DNA of 30,854 nt from positions 1 through 30,854 of the forward strand of contig JBFKOW010000017.1 in assembly GCA_041628615.1 (NCBI GenBank), given 5' to 3'. Positions 16,369 to 23,398 of this stretch are shown here, piece by piece. The first letter of the stretch is position 1. Every line of letters begins with the position of its first letter. Source of the DNA: JAMWZF01 sp041628615. Its GTDB lineage: Bacteria > Pseudomonadota > Alphaproteobacteria > Rhodobacterales > Rhodobacteraceae. The notes beneath the pieces were generated by a model. That model saw only the letters and a program-made list of their open reading frames with translations, was not told the origin of the DNA and made no database searches. The position numbers and the translations under genes are program-made.

Positions 16369-17658
16369 TCAGGAACTCAACCCATGGGCGACAAGGTGCA
16401 GATCGTGCGAGGCCGCATCCTGCGCCGGGCCCAGCACCTGCACCGTCACCTCGGTGGCGGTGGTCGACACGATGGAGACGAACCGCAGGCCGCCCGTCGC
16501 GGTGGCGGTGACGCAGGGCGGCGCGGCAAAGGCGGCGGGGAAGGTCCACGTCACCGCCTGGCCGCGGTAGAGTCCGCCGACCGCGGTGTCGAGCGGGCCG
16601 CTGGCGATCCCCGTGGTCCAGCAGGTCAGGACGCCGCCGCCCGGCTTCAGGAACTGCCCTGTCGGTGTGCTGCCGGTCTCCGCATGGAGCGGCTCCCAGC
16701 CGGTCCAGCCAGCGCCGCGGTATCGTCGGGTCCAGGTGCCGTCCGCGTTCGCGTCCCAGTAGGTCTGGGCGACATGTGCGGCGTCGGCCGACTCGACGGA
16801 CACGAAGCCATCCGCCGAGGCGCCCGCCGGGCGGGGTCCGGCGGTGCCCGCATCCGCCGTGTAGAAGCCCGTCGGCGTGTCCGTCGCGTCGAGATCGGGC
16901 ACCGCCTCCGCGGTCCCGCTGCCGAGGCCGAACGCACCGACCTTCATCACCCGGCCTGCGGTCGCGTCGGTCGGGCCGGACTGCACCGCAGCGCCGGCAA
17001 GCGGCAGGTCGATGCGGACCTCGCCGGCGGCGGCGTCGGCGGTCAGCGCCGTCGCCCAGGTTCCGCCGTCCGCGCTGACCTTGACCGAGAAGGCCGTCGA
17101 GCCGGCCAATCCCATCTCGGCATGGCCGGTCCAGCCCGACTGGAACAGTAGCGATGCGGTATCGCCGTCGCCGGCCTTGTTCACGGTCACCCGGTGGTCG
17201 GTCCCGGCATGGGTCAGCAGGGTGCCCGGACCGGCGGCGGTGAGCGGGTTCGCCGCATCCGCCAGGGCACTGACGCCCAGCCGGGCGAGGTTCTGGGCTT
17301 CGACGCCATCGAGATTGGGCGCCTTGGCGACCCAGCCCGTCCCGTCGTGGGTCAGCGTCCGCCCGTCGGCGAGGACCCCGGCGCACCAGCCGGCCCGGGG
17401 CGCGAGGAAGAGCCAGCCCCCACCGGCCCGCAGCGCCACCGCCCCGTCCTGCCCGGCCCAGTCCCCGGTCGCCCCGGCGGCGACGATGTGCCGGTCCCCC
17501 TCTGCCGACGCGGCCGGCGGCGCGGTGCGGTCGGCGTCGAGCACCGCGAGCTGGGTCAGCGCGTCCAGCCGCTCGATGGCCTCGTTGTGGGTGACGTGTT
17601 TCTGGGCCTGTGCGGGCTGGATGTAGGGCAGGCCGAGATTGGGGGAGGTGTCGGGCAT
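16369..17658 (-). CDS. DUF2793 / pyocin-knob spike- or tail-fibre-like protein
   Basis: Predicted receptor-binding or adhesin-like protein, 429 aa from ATG 17658 (GGAG 5 bases upstream). Residues 5 to about 110 match the DUF2793 pattern (NLGLPYIQPAQAQKHVTHNE, then ALRAGGGWLFLAPR). The middle (about 125-225) is a Thr/Ala/Gly-rich beta region like phage receptor-binding jelly rolls. Residues 262-324 look like a pyocin-knob module ('TGFYTADAGTAGPRP', 'AQTYWDANADGTWTRRY', 'GWTGWEPLH'), and about 345-429 resembles a tail-fibre C-terminal beta domain ('VTWTFPAAFAAPPCVTATA'). No signal peptide. There are no other phage genes nearby; neighbours are polysaccharide genes. From memory, DUF2793 proteins in Rhodobacterales are linked to gene-transfer-agent spikes or phage; here this is inference. 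Domain calls are by eye. Confidence 0.75.
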   Translation of the reverse strand: MPDTSPNLGLPYIQPAQAQKHVTHNEAIERLDALTQLAVLDADRTAPPAASAEGDRHIVAAGATGDWAGQDGAVALRAGGGWLFLAPRAGWCAGVLADGRTLTHDGTGWVAKAPNLDGVEAQNLARLGVSALADAANPLTAAGPGTLLTHAGTDHRVTVNKAGDGDTASLLFQSGWTGHAEMGLAGSTAFSVKVSADGGTWATALTADAAAGEVRIDLPLAGAAVQSGPTDATAGRVMKVGAFGLGSGTAEAVPDLDATDTPTGFYTADAGTAGPRPAGASADGFVSVESADAAHVAQTYWDANADGTWTRRYRGAGWTGWEPLHAETGSTPTGQFLKPGGGVLTCWTTGIASGPLDTAVGGLYRGQAVTWTFPAAFAAPPCVTATATGGLRFVSIVSTTATEVTVQVLGPAQDAASHDLHLVAHGLSS

Positions 17659-17828
17659 CGGAAACTCCGGTCTGGGACGGCGGAGGTTGTGCCAATCCCT
17701 GCTTGCCGGGGGGCTAACCCGCCGTCCGCAGACCCGCGCCCCGGCGCAACGCGGACCGCGGCGGCCTTCCGTTTCGCGCCCGGCCATGCGAAGGCTGGAC
17801 CGGGGCCACAGGGGCGGGACGAGGGCGG

Positions 17829-18845
17829 ATGCGCAGGGCACTGATCACCGGAACGGCCGGGTTCATCGGTTTCCACCTTGCCCGGACGCTTCTGGCCGAG
17901 GGCTGGCAGGTGGCCGGGTTCGACGGCATGACGGACTACTACGATGTCCGCCTGAAGCAGCGCCGCCACCAGATCCTGAACCAGACCGCCGGGTTCCGCG
18001 CCACCGAGGCGATGTTGCAGGATGCCGCCGCGTTCGACGCCCTGGCCGACGACTTCGCGCCCGACATCATCGTCCATCTCGCCGCCCAGGCCGGGGTCCG
18101 CTACAGCCTCGAAGCCCCGCGCGCCTATCTCGACAGCAACGTGACGGGGACCTTCACGGTGATGGAGGCGGCCCGCCGGCTCGGGGTCAGGCATCTGTTG
18201 ATGGCCTCCACATCGTCTGTCTACGGCGCCGAGACGGACCTGCCATACCGGGAGACGATGAAGGCCGACACGCCGCTGACCATCTACGCCGCCACCAAGA
18301 AGGCGAACGAGGCGATGGGCCACGCCTGGGCGCACCTGCACCGCCTGCCGGTCACGATGTTCCGGTTCTTCACCGTCTACGGCCCCTGGGGCCGGCCGGA
18401 CATGGCGCTGTTCCGGTTCACCCGCGGGATCCTGGAGGGCGCCCCGATCGACATCTACAACCACGGCGAGATGTGGCGGGACTTCACCTATGTCGACGAC
18501 CTCGTACGCGGGATCACCGGGTTGATCGATGCGGTGCCGCCGCAGGCCGACGAACGGACCGGGGACCCGGTTACCGGCGACACCCTGTCCCCGGTCGCGC
18601 CCTACCGGGTCGTGAACATCGGCAATTCGGAAAGCGTGAAGCTCTCCGATTTCGTCGCCGCCATCGAGGCGGCGACCGGCCGCGCGGCACGCCGCAACCT
18701 GATGGAGATGCAGACCGGCGACGTGCCTCGGACCTGGGCCGATGCGTCGCTGTTGCAGGCGCTGACCGGCTACAAGCCGCAGACGCCCGTGGCCGAGGGC
18801 GTGCGCCGCTTCGTGGACTGGTATCGCGACTACTACCGCGTCTGA
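17829..18845 (+). CDS. UDP-glucuronate 4-epimerase (NAD-dependent SDR)
   Basis: Converts UDP-glucuronate to UDP-galacturonate for acidic polysaccharide or LPS core. 338 aa. The NAD-binding motif GTAGFIG is at 8-14. 'DGMTDYYDVRLKQRR' at about 32-46 is typical of the glucuronate-specific branch. The catalytic triad is represented by STSSVYG (127-133) and Tyr153-x3-Lys157 in 'YAATKKANE'. 'FRFFTVYGPWGRPDMALF' is a further hallmark of the UDP-GlcA epimerases, as opposed to GalE. The start at 17829 follows GACGAGGGCGG. Its stop codon lies inside a perfect palindrome shared with the convergent glpR. It is divergent from the spike-like gene (170-base gap). UDP-glucuronate would come from the ugd product of the same island. 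Confidence 0.9.
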   Translation: MRRALITGTAGFIGFHLARTLLAEGWQVAGFDGMTDYYDVRLKQRRHQILNQTAGFRATEAMLQDAAAFDALADDFAPDIIVHLAAQAGVRYSLEAPRAYLDSNVTGTFTVMEAARRLGVRHLLMASTSSVYGAETDLPYRETMKADTPLTIYAATKKANEAMGHAWAHLHRLPVTMFRFFTVYGPWGRPDMALFRFTRGILEGAPIDIYNHGEMWRDFTYVDDLVRGITGLIDAVPPQADERTGDPVTGDTLSPVAPYRVVNIGNSESVKLSDFVAAIEAATGRAARRNLMEMQTGDVPRTWADASLLQALTGYKPQTPVAEGVRRFVDWYRDYYRV

Positions 18846-18859
18846 CCGCGCGGTCAGAC
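18840..18859. terminator. Palindromic hairpin carrying both stop codons of the convergent genes
   Basis: A 20-base perfect palindrome (arms GTCTGACC and GGTCAGAC around GCGC). It contains the TGA of the 4-epimerase (18843-18845) and, in mirror position, the TGA of glpR (18854-18856). It would fold identically in both transcripts. There is no U run after it, so intrinsic termination may be weak. Confidence 0.5.
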
Positions 18860-19600
18860 CACCGTAACCTCCAGGTTCGGGGCGCGATCCCGCAGGGCCG
18901 GCGGCAGTTGCGCGTCGGTCACCAGCCGGTCCACCGCGTCGATCCCGGCGATGCGGAACGGCGCGCTCTTGCGGAACTTGGACTGGTCGGCGACGAGGAT
19001 CGAGATCCGGGCGACCCGCAGGATCGTCCGGCTGACCGACACCTCGTCCCGGTCGAAATCGAGCAGCATCCCGGCCTCGTCCACCGCCGAGCAGCCGATG
19101 ACGGCGAGATCGGGACGGAATCCGGCGAAGGCTTCCTCGGCCATCGTCCCCACCAGGCCGCCGTCGGCGGTGCGCAGCCGGCCGCCGGTCAGCAGGATCT
19201 GCGCGTCCGGGTTGGCGGCGAGGGTCTGGGCCACGTTCATGTTGTTGGTCATCACCACGAGGCCGCGGTGGTGCAGCAGCGCCTGCGCCACCGCCTCGGT
19301 CGTGGTGCCGATGTTCAGGATCAGCGACGCGCCGTCCGGCACCATCGCCGCCACCGCCCGGGCGATCCGGGTCTTGGCGGCGGCGTTGAGCGACCGGCGC
19401 TCCTGCCAGCCGATGTTGGCGGTGCCCGAGGGCAGGACCGCGCCGCCGTGCACCCGGGCGAGTTGCCCGGCGCGGGCCAGGTCGGTGAGGTCTCGGCGGA
19501 TCGTCTGCAGGGTCACGCCGAACCGGCGGGCGAGATCCTCGACCCCGACCCGGCCCTCTTCCCGGGCCAGTTGCAGGATATCGCGATGCCGCAGGTTCAT
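18854..19600 (-). CDS. glpR: DeoR-family transcriptional repressor, GlpR-like
   Basis: Predicted repressor of glycerol-3-phosphate catabolism, with the sugar-phosphate-binding DeoR C-terminal domain as sensor. 248 aa from ATG 19600. DeoR helix-turn-helix at about 4-57: 'RHRDILQLAREEGRVGVEDL' then 'FGVTLQTIRRDLTDL' and 'LARVHGGAV', the last being the DeoR signature end. The effector domain contains 'LILNIGTTTEAVAQAL' (about 93-108), 'TNNMNVAQTL', 'LTGGRLR' and 'DFDRDEVSVSRTIL'. An upstream in-frame ATG at 19648 would add 16 residues but run into the putative operator. It is divergent from glpD, the usual arrangement for a local regulator. The window shows no glpF or glpK, so these are elsewhere or glycerol enters by another route. 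Confidence 0.87.
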   Translation of the reverse strand: MNLRHRDILQLAREEGRVGVEDLARRFGVTLQTIRRDLTDLARAGQLARVHGGAVLPSGTANIGWQERRSLNAAAKTRIARAVAAMVPDGASLILNIGTTTEAVAQALLHHRGLVVMTNNMNVAQTLAANPDAQILLTGGRLRTADGGLVGTMAEEAFAGFRPDLAVIGCSAVDEAGMLLDFDRDEVSVSRTILRVARISILVADQSKFRKSAPFRIAGIDAVDRLVTDAQLPPALRDRAPNLEVTVV

Positions 19601-19640
19601 GCCGTTTGCGTGCCATGCAAAGCGGCCCCGCGCAAGAAAA

Positions 19641-19671
19641 ACGAACATATGCGAAACTAATTCTTTTTCGC
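19641..19671. promoter_or_regulatory. Candidate GlpR operator between glpR and glpD
   Basis: In the only AT-rich stretch of the divergent gap, CGAA occurs at 19642-19645 and again at 19652-19655, 10 bases apart (one helical turn). GCGAAA (19651-19656) forms a perfect inverted repeat with TTTCGC (19666-19671) across 9 bases. Repeats of the TTCG type are typical of DeoR-family sites. Position between the two divergent genes supports repression of both. Confidence 0.5.
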
Positions 19672-19717
19672 TTGCCGCGCGAATGCTATGCGGATCGCGG
19701 CAAAACGGATGGATTCG

Positions 19718-21277
19718 ATGGACTACGATCTTTTCATCATCGGCGGCGGTATCAACGGCTGCGGGATCGCGCGGGACGCGGCGGGACGGGGCCTCAAGGT
19801 CGGGCTGGCCGAGATGAACGATCTCGGCTCGGCCACCTCCTCGGCCTCGACCAAGCTGTTCCACGGCGGCCTGCGCTACCTCGAGTATTTCGAGTTCCGT
19901 CTGGTCCGCGAATCGCTGATCGAGCGCGAGGTGCTGCTGCGGGCGATGCCGCACATCTCGTGGCCGATGCGCTTTGTCCTGCCCTACCACAAGGACATGC
20001 GCTTCGAGGGCACGACGCCGACCTCGAAGATCCTCAATACCGTGATGCCCTGGATGAAGGGCCGCCGCCCGGCCTGGCTGATCCGGCTGGGGCTGTTCCT
20101 CTACGACCACCTCGGCGGCCGCAAGATCCTGCCCGGCACCACCACCCTCGCCCTTCGGGACGGCCCCGAGGGGGCGCCGCTGCAGGACCGCTTCGCCCGC
20201 GCCTTCGAGTATTCCGACTGCTGGGTCGAGGACAGCCGGCTGGTCATGCTCAACGCCCGTGACGCCGCTGCGCGTGGCGCCGACATCCTGACCCGGACGA
20301 AGGTGCTGTCGGCGGACCGCGACGCCGACGGCTGGACCGTGACGCTCGAGTCCGGCGGCACCAGCCGCACGGTCCGGGCGCGGATGCTGGTCAATGCCGG
20401 CGGTCCCTGGGTCGGGGACCTCCTGCGCGGCACCCTGCGGTTGAACGCGCAGGAAGGGGTCCGGCTGGTGCGCGGCTCGCATATCGTCACCCGGCGGCTC
20501 TACGACCACGACAAGGCGTATTTCTTCCAGGGCACCGACGGCCGGATCATCTTCGCGATCCCCTACGAGGGCGATTTCACCCTGATCGGCACCACCGATG
20601 CCGATCACGAGGACCCGAACGAGAAACCCCGCTGCACGGAGGCCGAGCGCGATTACCTGCTCGCCTTCGCCAACGGCTACTTCAAGCGCCAGCTCACCAC
20701 AGACGACGTGGTCTGGAGCTACAGCGGGGTGCGCCCGCTCTACGACGACGGCTCCAAGAGCGCGACCGCCGCCACCCGCGACTACACCCTGAAGGTGGAC
20801 CGCAGCGGCGGCGCGCCGGTCCTGAACATCTTCGGCGGCAAGATCACCACTTATCGCCGGCTGGCCGAAAGCGCGATGGAGAAGATCGCCGCCGAACTGG
20901 GGGTCTCGAAGGGCCCCTGGACCGCCGGCGTGCCGCTGCCCGGCGGCGATTTCCCGGTGGACGGCGTGGGCCGGCTGGTGGCCGAGCTGCGCGAGAAGCA
21001 CCCGTTCCTGACCGCCGCCTGGGCGCTGCGGCTGGTGCGCGCCTACGGCACCGAAGCCGCCCTGATCCTCGGCGATGCGCAGGAGGCGGCCGATCTCGGC
21101 CGCGACTTCGGCGCGACGGTGACCGAGGCCGAACTGCGCTGGATGGTGGAGCGGGAATACGTCCGGACCGCCGAGGACGCGGTCTGGCGCCGCACCCGGC
21201 TGGGCCTGAAGCTGACCGAGGCGCAGATCGCCGCCATCGACGCCTGGATCGCCGACGCGGTGCGCGCCGCCGCCTGA
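19718..21277 (+). CDS. glpD: Aerobic glycerol-3-phosphate dehydrogenase
   Basis: FAD-dependent membrane-associated enzyme oxidising sn-glycerol 3-phosphate to dihydroxyacetone phosphate and passing electrons to quinone, here presumably to the bc1 branch. 519 aa from ATG 19718 (MDYDLFIIGGG); ATGs at 19709 and 19688 are alternatives and no start has a strong SD. The FAD dinucleotide fold is 'IIGGGINGCGIARDAAGRG' at about 7-25. 'SSASTKLFHGGLRYLEYFEF' is the GlpD signature. 'EYSDCWVEDSRLVMLNARDAA', 'NAGGPWV', 'RGSHIV', 'IGTTD' and 'GVRPLYDDG' follow. 'NIFGGKITTYRRLAE' ends the oxidoreductase part, and the rest is the helical C-terminal domain. Divergent from glpR with a candidate operator in between; 57 bases before hyuA. 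Confidence 0.95.
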   Translation: MDYDLFIIGGGINGCGIARDAAGRGLKVGLAEMNDLGSATSSASTKLFHGGLRYLEYFEFRLVRESLIEREVLLRAMPHISWPMRFVLPYHKDMRFEGTTPTSKILNTVMPWMKGRRPAWLIRLGLFLYDHLGGRKILPGTTTLALRDGPEGAPLQDRFARAFEYSDCWVEDSRLVMLNARDAAARGADILTRTKVLSADRDADGWTVTLESGGTSRTVRARMLVNAGGPWVGDLLRGTLRLNAQEGVRLVRGSHIVTRRLYDHDKAYFFQGTDGRIIFAIPYEGDFTLIGTTDADHEDPNEKPRCTEAERDYLLAFANGYFKRQLTTDDVVWSYSGVRPLYDDGSKSATAATRDYTLKVDRSGGAPVLNIFGGKITTYRRLAESAMEKIAAELGVSKGPWTAGVPLPGGDFPVDGVGRLVAELREKHPFLTAAWALRLVRAYGTEAALILGDAQEAADLGRDFGATVTEAELRWMVEREYVRTAEDAVWRRTRLGLKLTEAQIAAIDAWIADAVRAAA

Positions 21278-21334
21278 CGGATTGCGCCCGCCCGCCCGTC
21301 GCGCCAAGGTGCCGCCACAGCGGGCGGGGACGGC

Positions 21335-23398
21335 ATGGCACGGGACGACATCAGGCTGGGCGTTGATATCGGCGGCACCTTCACCGACGTCGCGATGGAG
21401 GTGGCGGGGCGGCTCCATTCGACCAAGCTGCTGACCACCTACGCCGCGCCGGAGCAGGCAATCCTCGACGGAATCGCGAAGGTCTGCGCCGCCGCCGGAA
21501 TCGCGCCCTCCGACATCGCCATCGTGATCCACGGCACCACGCTCGCCACCAATGCGCTGATCGAGCGGAAAGGGGCCAGGACCGCCTTCCTCACCACCGA
21601 GGGCTACCGCGACACGATCGAGATCCGGACCGAGAGCCGGTTCGATCAGTACGACCTGAACATCGTCCTGCCGCCGCCGCTGATCCCGCGCGAGGACCGT
21701 CACACCGTCGCCGGGCGGATCGCAGCGACGGGGCGCGAACTGCGGCCGCTGGACGAGGACGGCGTGCGCCGCTTCGCCCGAACGGTGGCGGCGGACGGGT
21801 TCGAGAGCGTCGCCATCGGCTTCATCCACGCCTACGTCAACGACGCCCACGAACGCCGCGCCGCCGAGATCGTCGCCGAGGAGGCCCCCGGTCTCGCGAT
21901 CTCCATCTCCTCCGCGGTGTCGCCGCAGATGCGCGAGTTCGAGCGGTTCAACACCGTCTGCGCCAATGCCTTCGTGAAGCCGCTGATGGCGTCCTACCTG
22001 ACCCGGTTGCGCGACCGTCTGCGCGATGCCGGGGCGGCCTGCCCGCTGTTCCTGATGCATTCCGGCGGCGGGCTGATGTCGGTGGAGGCGGCGATCGACT
22101 TCCCGGTCCGATTGCTCGAAAGCGGCCCGGCGGGCGGGGCCATCTATGCCGCCCACGTCGCCGCACGGCAAGGCGCCGACCGGGCGCTCAGCTTCGACAT
22201 GGGCGGCACGACGGCCAAGATCTGCCTCGTCGAGCGGCACACGCCCAAGACCGCCCGCACCTTCGAGGTGGCCCGCACCACCCGTTTCGCCAAGGGGTCA
22301 GGGATGCCGATCTCGATCCCGGTGATCGAGATGGTCGAGATCGGCGCCGGTGGCGGGTCGCTGGCGCGGGTCGACGGGATGGGCCAGATCCGGGTCGGCC
22401 CCGACAGCGCGGGCAGCGAACCGGGACCGGCCTGCTACGGGCTGGGCGGGGAGCGGCCGGCGGTGACCGACGCCGACCTGACGCTGGGCAAGCTCGACGC
22501 CGACGCGTTTGCTGGCGGCGATATCCCGCTGTTCCCGGCCAACGCCATCGAGGCGCTGGAACGGCACGTCGGCACGCCGCTCGGCCTCACCGCCGAGGAC
22601 GCTGCGCTGGGCGTGGCCGAAATCGTGGACGAGACGATGGCCAACGCCGCCCGCGCCCATGCGGTCGAGAACGGCAAGGACCTTGGCGGCTTCACGATGA
22701 TCGCCTTCGGCGGCGCGGCGCCGCTGCACGCCGCCCGGCTGTGCGAGAAGCTCGGCATCGGCACCTGCCTTGTGCCGCCGGGGGCGGGGGTCGGGTCTGC
22801 CATCGGTTTCCTGCGCGCGCCGTTCGGCTTCGAGGCGGTGCGCGGCGCCTATGCGCTCATGTCGGAGGTGAGCGCGGGCTGGATCGCCGAGGTCCTGTCC
22901 GGGCTGGAGGCCGAGGCGCGCGCCGTTGTGGCGCAGGGCTACCGGGGCGCGGACGTGGAGGTCGAGCGGAAGGCCTTCATGCGCTACCGCGGGCAGGGCT
23001 GGGAAATCGCGGTGGACCTCGGCGAACGGGTCGCGGTCGCGGACCTGCGCGCCGCTTTCGAGGCCGAGTATGCCCGGCTTTTCGGACGGCCGCTGACCGG
23101 GCTGGATATCGAGGTGATGAACTGGTCGGTGCGGGTCGCCTCGCCGGTGGCCCCGCCCGCGCGCGTCGATACCGGGGCCGGGCAGGACGTCGCCCCGCCC
23201 GGCCGGCGCGAGATGCACGACGCCGGTCCCGGCGACCGCGTGCGGGCCGGCGTCGTCACCCGCGACGACCTGCCCACCGGCGGCCGGCTGACCGGCCCCG
23301 CGATCGTGCAGGAGCGCGAGACCACGACGATCCTGCCCACCGGCTGGCGGCTGACCATGCTGGCCGACGGCACCCTGCGGATGGAGCGCCAGTCATGA
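21335..23398 (+). CDS. hyuA: Hydantoinase/oxoprolinase subunit A (N-methylhydantoinase A family)
   Basis: ATP-dependent amidohydrolase subunit that opens hydantoin, N-methylhydantoin, 5-oxoproline or a related lactam together with subunit B; acetone carboxylase subunits are distant relatives. 687 aa. It begins with the Hydant_A_N actin-like fold 'LGVDIGGTFTDVAME' (about 8-22), then 'VIHGTTLATNALIERKGA' and 'GYRDTIEIRTESR'. The Hydantoinase_A part contains 'SPQMREFERFNTVCANAFVKP', 'LFLMHSGGGLMS', 'LLESGPAGGAI' and 'SFDMGGTTAKICLV'. The C-terminal acetone-carboxylase-like domain includes 'RYRGQGWEI'. It ends overlapping hyuB by 4 bases (ATGA). 'DQYDLNIVLPPPL' is where substrate preference may be set, but the substrate cannot be deduced. 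Confidence 0.92.
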   Translation: MARDDIRLGVDIGGTFTDVAMEVAGRLHSTKLLTTYAAPEQAILDGIAKVCAAAGIAPSDIAIVIHGTTLATNALIERKGARTAFLTTEGYRDTIEIRTESRFDQYDLNIVLPPPLIPREDRHTVAGRIAATGRELRPLDEDGVRRFARTVAADGFESVAIGFIHAYVNDAHERRAAEIVAEEAPGLAISISSAVSPQMREFERFNTVCANAFVKPLMASYLTRLRDRLRDAGAACPLFLMHSGGGLMSVEAAIDFPVRLLESGPAGGAIYAAHVAARQGADRALSFDMGGTTAKICLVERHTPKTARTFEVARTTRFAKGSGMPISIPVIEMVEIGAGGGSLARVDGMGQIRVGPDSAGSEPGPACYGLGGERPAVTDADLTLGKLDADAFAGGDIPLFPANAIEALERHVGTPLGLTAEDAALGVAEIVDETMANAARAHAVENGKDLGGFTMIAFGGAAPLHAARLCEKLGIGTCLVPPGAGVGSAIGFLRAPFGFEAVRGAYALMSEVSAGWIAEVLSGLEAEARAVVAQGYRGADVEVERKAFMRYRGQGWEIAVDLGERVAVADLRAAFEAEYARLFGRPLTGLDIEVMNWSVRVASPVAPPARVDTGAGQDVAPPGRREMHDAGPGDRVRAGVVTRDDLPTGGRLTGPAIVQERETTTILPTGWRLTMLADGTLRMERQS

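Noticed and set aside
16369..17658. Prophage or intact GTA structural cluster
   Set aside because: Only a single spike-like gene is present; no capsid, portal, terminase, tail or integrase gene is nearby.
19601..22240. Minus-strand open frame extending glpR upstream to about 1128 codons
   Set aside because: The upstream part is antisense to glpD and hyuA and has shadow composition; the DeoR domain starts at the ATG at 19600.
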